Shown here: in pieces, positions 56,583-64,000 of the stretch
Layout: each line of letters opens with the position of its first letter
How positions within the stretch are numbered: position 1 is the first letter of the stretch
Assembly (NCBI GenBank): GCA_030737875.1
Contig: CM060918.1
Span: 884,293,903-884,357,902, forward strand
Length of the DNA stretch: 64,000 nucleotides
From: Allium sativum
Taxonomy: Eukaryota; Streptophyta; Magnoliopsida; Asparagales; Amaryllidaceae
Direction: 5' to 3'
Translations under genes and position numbers: made by a program
Notes under the pieces: generated by a model
Seen by the model: the letters and a program-made list of their open reading frames with translations, nothing else
What the model was told of the DNA's origin: nothing
Databases searched by the model: none

Positions 56583-59392
56583 GAAAATTAAATAAATAAA
56601 TATGCAAAAATGTTCAAAACAGCGAATTGGGAGAGGGGAATAACCGAACCGGCCGATTTTTGAGGTCGACCCAAGCCCGCTGGGTCGACTAGGGGTTAAT
56701 CCAGGGTGTTTGGCTGTCAACCCGTGGGCCGATTCGCTCAAATGCAGATTTTGCATTTGAATGGTTCTCATGGTTCATCTTTAATCCAAAGGCCCTAGAT
56801 GGTTCCTACACTTGACTTCTTCCCCAAGACATGCTTTGATGGCTTGGATTGAATCTAGGTTTAATCCTATGGCCTAAAACACTTGCCTAATCTATAAATA
56901 AGACCCTAACCTACCCTAAATCATCATTATTCATTCTAGCAACTAAACTATGGCAAAATCAATCCTCTCATGGCCTCCACTCTCTTCATAAAATTCCTAA
57001 ATAAATTCCTAAGTGATTTTCCATGCATACAAGTGTTTTCAAACTTGTATGAGCATCATTAGCTTGCATTCAAGTCAAGTTTATATATTTGCATCATAAA
57101 GAAAGAGTCTTGATCATTTTGGCTCAAGGGTTTTGCTTGCATTTTGGGTTTAATTGATTTCATAAGGGCTTTGTCATATTTTTGTGACTTCTTAAGCATT
57201 GTAAGCCCTATTCTACTTTCGTACTTAAACTCTAAAGTTAAATGTATGATATGCAAGTTTATATGCAAGTTTATCATGTTGTGATATGCAAGTTTATATG
57301 CAAGTTTATCATGTTGTGATATGCAAGTTTATATGCAAGTTTATCATGTTGTGACATGCAAGTTTATATGCAAGTATGCCAAGTTATGTTATGCAAGTTT
57401 GGGTTGAACATTTTGTTCATGCTATCATGTTATGCAAGCTTATTTTGGGTTTATGAACATAAAGCTTTAAGCTTTATGCCAAAGGTTGCATTTTAGCAAC
57501 ATGTAAGTTATCATATCTCTTATGATAACTTGCATGTGAGGCTAAATGCGAACTTATGGCCATCTCTACATGTCATTTAGCACCATGTATCACCAATATG
57601 CTAAGTTTGGTTTTATGCATGCTTTTGAGACCTAAAAATGTAATATGCAAGTGTATGAACATATGAACATTTCATATGCCACCATGTTAAGCTTGTGGCT
57701 TCAATACCTTTATGTCATGATTATGCCAAGTTCCCTCTTTCTATCCTTTATGCGCTATTGCGATATGTAAGCGATGGGATTGCGTTTGGGGTTGGGTAAA
57801 CTTAAAAGACATAAAACATAAACTTGGGAATTTACCTATTAAGTTAGGTCTACCCATTGGTAATTTACCTATTAAGTTAGGTCTACCCAATTGCTTGAAA
57901 ACTTGTAACATGTTTTGGAAACATGATGGACATGACACTTAGAAAAGATAAGTGTGGCCAACTCGAGGTTGGGTTGAGTTTGTAGCGTAAACCTACCCGG
58001 AACCGACCGGCTTAACTAGTTGCTACAAACAATAGGACCCAATGTGAGAAGTTGGTCATGTTGTACCTTGAACCCGAGGTTAGACCAAGTTGTGGTGTAA
58101 AGCTACCCGGACCCGCCCGGCTTAACTAGTAACCACAACAAGGTCTAATGTGAGAGGTTAAGGCGCATTAAATTAATTAATGCCTCGTGATTAGGGTTAA
58201 GTCATGGTCCACTTAATACTTAACCAATTTGGGCTTGGTAGATTAATCGGGGTAAAGTCGTGAACTCATCGTTACACTTAACCAAGTTAATCCAGGATTA
58301 GCAAGAGGGTTAAACCGTACTTAACCCACTAGAAAAATCCTAGCAATGGGGGCCCACTCCAGCAGTAATCCCAAGTTAGTATCATCATGACCCTAGGGAC
58401 TAGGCTAGGGTGGGGGCACGATTACTGGACTGGAGGTAAGTGACCAAAAGCGACGGCATAGGGTACGCTGGTGTAGTTCCGGGCGGACTCTGGTCGTGCA
58501 CATAGTCCGTAGCCGGAGAAAACATGCACGGGTACCAGTAGATCGGGACTGTGCACTCATGTTCATGGTGTCCAGGGGTTGACACCCTAGGGCTTAATAC
58601 ACCCGAAGGGTGGACCCGGCACAGTTCGACTATAATTTTGATTGGGCCGTATTGACACCAACACGTGACGAGTTAGGCTTAGGGAGCCGATCGACTAGAC
58701 CGTTTGGTTGGACCTTGTATTAGGGTCATTTCATGTTATTGGGCCAAAGCTTGGGCCAAGGGATCAATACTTGTTTATTCAAGTCATGTTAGTTTGCTAG
58801 TATACCTATGGTGCAAAACCTTAATCCTGATTATGCGATGACACCTTTATCTACCTTGTTAGTTAATCATCATGCTAGTATATTGTTATCCTTATGTTCA
58901 TCCCTGCTGCTCATGCCAGTTAACTTTATCAGTTTACATTGATTGTAGTAGGGCTTACTCAGTCTTTTTGACTGACCTGTTTTCTTTCGCCTCTTTTCTT
59001 CCGTTCCCCCCCCCCCCAGGTTCTCAGGGAGGGAATACTGGAGCTTAGCTTGGATTTCAGACTGCTTGCTTGTGGGATTTAGCTCATGTGCGGTTTCGAC
59101 ATGAAGCTAGCTATGGTTACCACTTAATTGGGGATAGCACTTATTTATTTCAGTTTTTCAGTTGATGTTGTTTTATCTAGACTTGTTTATTTGGAAAGCT
59201 ATGTTGTACCAGACTTGTTTTGAAATGTTTTGAAATCTTCCGCTGTTTTATCTATGTTATTTATTCTGTTTACATATATACATATGTTCTTGTTCTGCCT
59301 TGATATATCATTATGCATGTTTACCTGATTCAAACGCCCCTCCAAAGTCAGAGTGCTTGCAAGAGTCACCCTGGCGGAGGTGGGGTGTTACA
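56289..59392 (+). repeat. J 3' LTR (3104 bp)
   Basis: Begins TGTAACAACCCG, ends GGGGTGTTACA. Near-identical to the 5' LTR; its GTCGAC palindrome keeps the stem while two loop bases differ. No genes; open frames recur from the 5' copy. Confidence 0.95.
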
Positions 59393-59397
59393 ACGTC

Positions 59398-60780
59398 GCT
59401 CCTTGGGACGGTGCCAGCCCCAATACACTCGGTGCACCCCTATTGCCGACGTCGCTCGAGCCCATGATGCTTTGGTTGGTCCAGCAGCGAGCTCTGCTGT
59501 TGGTAATGTTGTTCAAGAGCCATTGTGTGCCGCATTAGGTGGAAGTGCTCCCAAGGTTCTGGGAGTTAGGATTATGCCCGATGTCCATCGTCAAGTTGGA
59601 ATTCAATCGGACATTCTTCTTGCTAACCAACTGATTCCTTACATGGATTTAAACATTGAGGCACCAGAGTCGCTTAGGATAATATTAACCAGTTGCTTGC
59701 TTGTGGCAATGGTTCTCAGATCGCAGATGTTCTCTGTCGATTCGCCCGAGGCAGTGCCTCTTTTCCTGATTTAGTCTGTATAACACGCAATCCATTCTCT
59801 GCATATATCAGAAATTCTCGTAACCCACCGGATATCGAATTATCGGTATTGGAACCTTATGATGGTCGGAAGGATTCGGCTTCCAACATAATGCGACATA
59901 TCATCCATATGGAAGTCCTCTTCACTTAGGAAAATGTCATAGTGAAGTGTTTTTCGCTTTACTTAACAGATATAGTTGCAATGTGGCTCAGGCAGCTGCA
60001 GCCAGACTCCATCACTTCTTGGAATGCTCTATTCACCAAATTTGTGGAACAATTTATGGTTAACATCGCTCGTCCGAAAAACATGATGATCTCAATGGCA
60101 TTAAGCAAAAATCCGACGAGAATCTACGTAAATTCTTGAAAGGGTTTAAAGCTGCGGTGGCTTCGATTGATAGACCGACCATCCTATGGTTTTAATAGCT
60201 GCAATATCAAGTGTTTAGGATAAGTCTGACTTCAAGACTTCACCACACCGGGACTCGCCGAGGGATCTCAGAAATTTTTATTTTTATAGTTGAAAGATTC
60301 CTTCTGGAAGAGGATGCAAGAACTACCAAAAAGGTTCTTAAGGCTAATGCGTCCGACTCTAGAAAGAAAAAGGATTTCAGTAAAGCTAAGGACCTCAATG
60401 CAGGTGGACCTTCTTTACGGAAATGTTCAAAACATGGCTTGGAGGCAACCTAAGTTCCCATTTTACATTGGTCTTACTCACACCCCCGAGGAGATTTACT
60501 TGGAGATTCACCTGGCTACTCCTTTTAGAAAGCCTCCCACAAGAGACTCGATCAGAGAGAAGGGAGCACAAGTTGACTTTGCATATTCCATGAGCTTAAC
60601 GGTCTTGATAACAACGAATGTTGACATCTCAGGGATATGATTGAAGAACGTGTCAGGTGTGGAGAGATGGCATGGTTTGTTTGGACTCGGGCCGTGGTGC
60701 CAGGACAGGCACATCCCCCTTAAAGGAAGCAAGACAGGCATGGGACCAATAATCGTCCCGGTAGCATTGTTATTAAATTA
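59398..60780 (+). pseudogene. D gag core and carboxy-terminal part, decayed
   Basis: Continues D after J. 59690-60140 encodes, across stops and frame changes, a core that matches C: RNPPDIELSVLEPYDGRKD, HIIHMEVLF, FSLYLTDIVAMWLRQLQ, SWNALFTKFVEQFMVNIARPK. 60300-60780 carries basic and finger-like remnants, with MIEERVRCGE matching the same block of C. The cysteines of the zinc finger are again missing. No protease or RT follows. Confidence 0.65.
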
Positions 60781-62599
60781 ACCACTTGCTTGTCTTGATG
60801 TCTTAGATGCAAGTCTCCTCGGCACTAATATCTTATGGCTATAAATCTTCTAACTTTGTGCATTCTATTCTTTCAGCTTTGTTGATGTTTTGGTTTCTTG
60901 AGTATTGGATTTAATTCCTGTGGATCTTGGTATTTGTGCTTACAGATCCTTATCTTTCGTTTTCCAATTTGGTGGATATTTCAGTTACTTGGTCTTAGTT
61001 TTGCTTCGTTTTTTGGATATTGGATCTGATTCTTCTGGATACCGGGTTTGATGCCTGTGGATATTGGGATTGATACTTATGGATAGTGCATTTGGCTCTT
61101 TCAGAATTTTTTTTTGGTATTCTCTGGATTCTTAGATTTTTGGCCTTCGATGCTAAGATTTTTTGGATATGGCTTTGTTTGGTTTCTTAGCTTTTTGACT
61201 TCATGGCTCCTAGATAATGAGCTCCACAATTTGGCTTTCTCATTTTTGGTCTTATGGATTTTGGATCTCTTAGATTTCACAAGCCTATGCTTTAGGCTCT
61301 TTTAGCTTTCTTGGATATGGTTGTTCGGGCCTTAGCCCTTTGTTTGGGCTTTAAGGACTTCGGTCCTCTGGATGTACCATTTTTTGGTTATTTTGGATTG
61401 TAAGATGGTTGAGTTGGCATACCCATGAACGTGAGCTGTTTAATCCCTAGGCATGCTCTTTGTTCGATAATACACCATCACCTCTTTTGTTACTAATGGA
61501 AAGTTTACTTTCCTCGTTTTTGGATTTTGAATTGCTAAGTTTGTTTACACATGTAACAGGAACTGAAGAGATCCTACCTATGCTCTTCATGAACAACAAA
61601 CCATTCGCTTTCCTCCACAAAATGAACTTAAAATAAAAAAGGTTAAATTCACCTACCCATGTATGGGAACAAGCATCCCTCGGCATGCTCTTTATGAATG
61701 ATAAACCATTAGGTTTTCCTTTGGTTTTACTAAAAAATCCCTAACTTTTATAACTTTAATAAAAATACTTCGTAGAGTAAGGATGCTTTCCTATGAGGTA
61801 TGAAATCAAGAATAGGAATGAAAACTATAATAAGCATCTGGATGTCTTGGCCTCTTGTCCTACTTTGATAAGACTACTTTGATTTATGGTGAGTATAAGA
61901 TCTTTTGCATCTGGTCGGCGGATCCTTCTCATTTGGATATGGGGTCTCCTGTCAACATGATATATCTAGATACATCGGGTGGAGTTATCAGTAACGTGAT
62001 AAGGCTAATTCACTCAAGGATTTGGATTGTTCAGCCACTTCAATCCTTCTAGATACTGGAGTATATTGAGTGTACTTTTCAGTGGCAGGACAAGGATATT
62101 CACTCATGGTTATGGACTATATAGATTATTTGGCTATTCAGCTATTTGGTTATTGGATATTTTGGATTCACGGACTCCTGATTCTCTCGACTCTCTGGAT
62201 ATGGCTTATCATTAATTTTTGGCTTTTGGGATTTTGGTTATTCTAAATTTACGGAGGTCAGGCTTTCCCTGATTTCCTTGTTATGGATTTTCAATATATA
62301 ATGGTATTCTGGTTATTTTGTTTATCACTGAATGGTCCCAAGGTGATCATCGACATTCATTATATTTCAGGCTTTCTGGATTTTTGGTGGATGGATAATA
62401 TGATCCGGAGCAATCGTGGATTTCTGGTTTTGTTGGCTCCTGGTTTTCGTATTGATACGTTCCAGTGCTATCATGGTTCTTTGGTTTTCTGGATATAGAA
62501 GTTCACTTCGGACTCCTCTCGGTTTTGGTTCCTAGATTTCTGGTCTTCTCGCAAAAGACATCTTCCCTAAACAAGCAAGACATGTTTTGTGGGGGAAAA
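60781..62599 (+). other. D post-gag non-coding region and PPT
   Basis: 1.8 kb without a coding domain, dominated by TGGATnTTGG and GGATTT words on the plus strand. Shares stretches with the post-gag part of C. Ends in TTTGTGGGGGAAAA (62586-62599), a good PPT. Small open frames such as 61114-61305 and 62283-62498 reflect T-rich composition. Confidence 0.75.
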
Positions 62600-64000
62600 T
62601 GTTAACACGTGAAGCTGACACACGTCAGGAACGTCGTTAAAAAACAAAAAGTGGCTCGATCGAGGTCGCATCTTATTCAAAATGGATTGGAAATTGCATC
62701 CATTTGTAAAATCATTGTCGATGGCCTTGAAAAAGCTGATGCATTAAAAATTCGTGATCGACACGGTCCGATCAGCTCAAAATGATTTAGCTCATCAGTC
62801 TGATCATGTGGCAGAACTGGTCTCACAAAATATATGGATTTAGTAAAAAGCAGTGTTGCGCACTCAAAAACAGCTGATCACCAAGCGTCGATAATGAAAA
62901 GTGGCTTGTGCGACTCATGGTATCAAAATATGGGAAATTGGGAATAGATGATTCAAGGTGTCAAAAAGGTCTAATCGACACATGAAAATCATGAAAAACT
63001 ATGGTGAAAACCTCGGTCGATCAATCTGGTAAAAATGGCAAGCTCAGCTTTGGCACGAAGGAAAACAGGCAAAAAACAAGGTGGATCACTCAAAAAGTGT
63101 GTGCGCAATCTTGGATGAACATAAGAAAAACGGTCGATCATCACATCTGGCATGCTCGAAAATGGGTAATCACCCCAGACCGATTACGAGTTTTCGCATG
63201 CACTCATCGGTGATCAAGCACCTTGGTAGATGGATCGGCATGGCTTAGCATCGCATCAGGCGTAATGCGATATTGGGATCGGGCAAGAAAAGGCAGTTGA
63301 TCAGACTATTTTTGGATGTGGAAAATCGGGATCGCATCCATGCGATGCAAAGAAAACACGGGCCCGATACGGTGATCTGATTCGAGATTTGTGATACGAG
63401 ATTTGGCAAGATGATCTACCACATTTTCGGATGTGAGAATCTCGTGATCGCATCGGCCTGATGCATTGAAATCATGAGCACAACACCGTGTTTTTGATGT
63501 GATTTTTTGGAGGTGGATTAGCTTGGTAAATGCCAAGAGATGTTGGAATGCGATCCTAACATCGTGTGGATCACCTAAAATCAAGGGATCCGCACAGGAT
63601 TTCTTCAATTTTTCTGATGAGATCTGACACAAGGGCCAGGATGCGATTTCTTCACTCCAGCAAGCCTCAGATGTGATATTTTGGATGCAACAAAGGTATG
63701 ATGCGATTTTTCATATCTTACTACACTGCGGGATGTGATTTATCGTGTATGGGTTCTGTGGGATCTGGTTTTCTAATAGTGGATCCCAAATCCTACCTAC
63801 TCATAACTAATCCACTTACCTATAAATACCCCCAAGTTTGGCCTTCATATGAATCTTTTTGGGCTTGGATTTTTGGACTTCATGAAGTTTTGAAGCACCA
63901 TTAATGGTTTTCATCTTCTTCCTTATGACAATTGGAAATAGCATGGACTACTAAAACGTTGCATAAACGTTTTCCATAAATTTTGGACATCTACATGGAT
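62600..64000 (+). repeat. D 3' LTR, truncated by window end
   Basis: Begins TGTTAACACGTG and follows the 5' LTR from 45681 onward with many differences. TATAAATA at 63821. Again contains ATCGCATC/GATGCGAT words. Confidence 0.85.

Larger units (their letters stand above)
47928..59392 (+). mobile_element. Element J: young, nearly complete Ty3/gypsy chromovirus
   Basis: 11465 bp, TSD ACGTC at 47923-47927 and 59393-59397. LTRs are 3103 and 3104 bp with about 22 differences by eye (about 0.7%). The internal part is 5258 bp: PBS, leader, gag, protease, RT, RNase H, integrase, chromodomain-like tail, 3' non-coding, PPT. The gag-pol reading is interrupted by only two small frameshifts. The left terminus reads TTTAAC instead of TGTAAC. 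Closest relative in the window is K, then B. Confidence 0.96.
45681..64000 (+). mobile_element. Element D: gag-only Tat-like LTR retrotransposon, split by J
   Basis: The 5' LTR at 45681-47468 is repeated from 62600 to the window end. The internal part is 47469-47927 plus 59398-62599, about 3.7 kb. It holds a decayed gag related to that of C and a long GGATnnn-rich non-coding region, with no pol. The 3' LTR end, and so the right TSD, lies outside the window. Confidence 0.82.

Noticed and set aside
61114..62498. Hydrophobic open frames that look like membrane proteins
   Set aside because: T-rich GGATTT repeats translate to Phe/Leu/Trp; frames are short and in the non-coding post-gag part of D.
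1..64000. Host protein-coding, tRNA or rRNA genes
   Set aside because: No intact multi-domain host reading, tRNA cloverleaf or rRNA stretch was recognised by eye; a tRNAscan and protein search would be decisive.

Overview
The window is intergenic DNA from a large, repeat-rich plant nuclear genome. It looks like a flowering plant; the species cannot be told from the sequence. I found no intact host gene, tRNA, rRNA or CRISPR. Nearly all 64 kb is nested LTR retrotransposons plus one CACTA DNA transposon. Borders rest on TG...CA ends, 5-bp target-site duplications (TSDs), tRNA primer sites (PBS), polypurine tracts (PPT) and LTR pairs. The letters G, H, E, B, C, K, F, D and J are my own labels.

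Layout. (1) 1-13520: G, a non-coding element with LTRs of about 4 kb around an internal region of only 442 bp. Its 5' LTR is split by H (2434-8984), a 6.55-kb solo LTR of the same superfamily in inverse orientation. (2) 13521-26057: decayed minus-strand Tat-lineage sequence (E, plus a C-family LTR fragment). E is split by B (15959-25930), a full-length Ty3/gypsy chromovirus with broken gag and pol. (3) 26058-45680: C, a gag-only Tat-like element. It is split by K (29171-38365), a very young gag-only non-autonomous element, and by F (39232-45329), a solo LTR of the B superfamily. F carries the CACTA element (40066-43551), which holds a possible captured gene fragment. (4) 45681-64000: D, another gag-only Tat-like element inserted in the 3' LTR of C. 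It is split by J (47928-59392), a young, nearly coding-complete chromovirus.

How they relate. J is the probable helper of K: they share Gag, the leader after the PBS, the tract before the PPT and an upstream promoter block. B, J and G are built on the chromovirus plan (PBS for initiator-Met tRNA). C, D and E are Tat-like, with a different PBS.

Main hunt result: several LTR families carry tandem hairpins whose stems change sequence but stay complementary, within and between elements. They are clearest in the R-U5 leader of J and K (two two-part hairpins each) and in B (five hairpins), with a related array in G and H. A separate small hairpin precedes the PPT in J, K, B and G. The gag start codons of J, K and B each lie 1-7 nt after a strong 3' splice-site sequence. 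Together these suggest structured, possibly spliced, retroelement leader RNAs.
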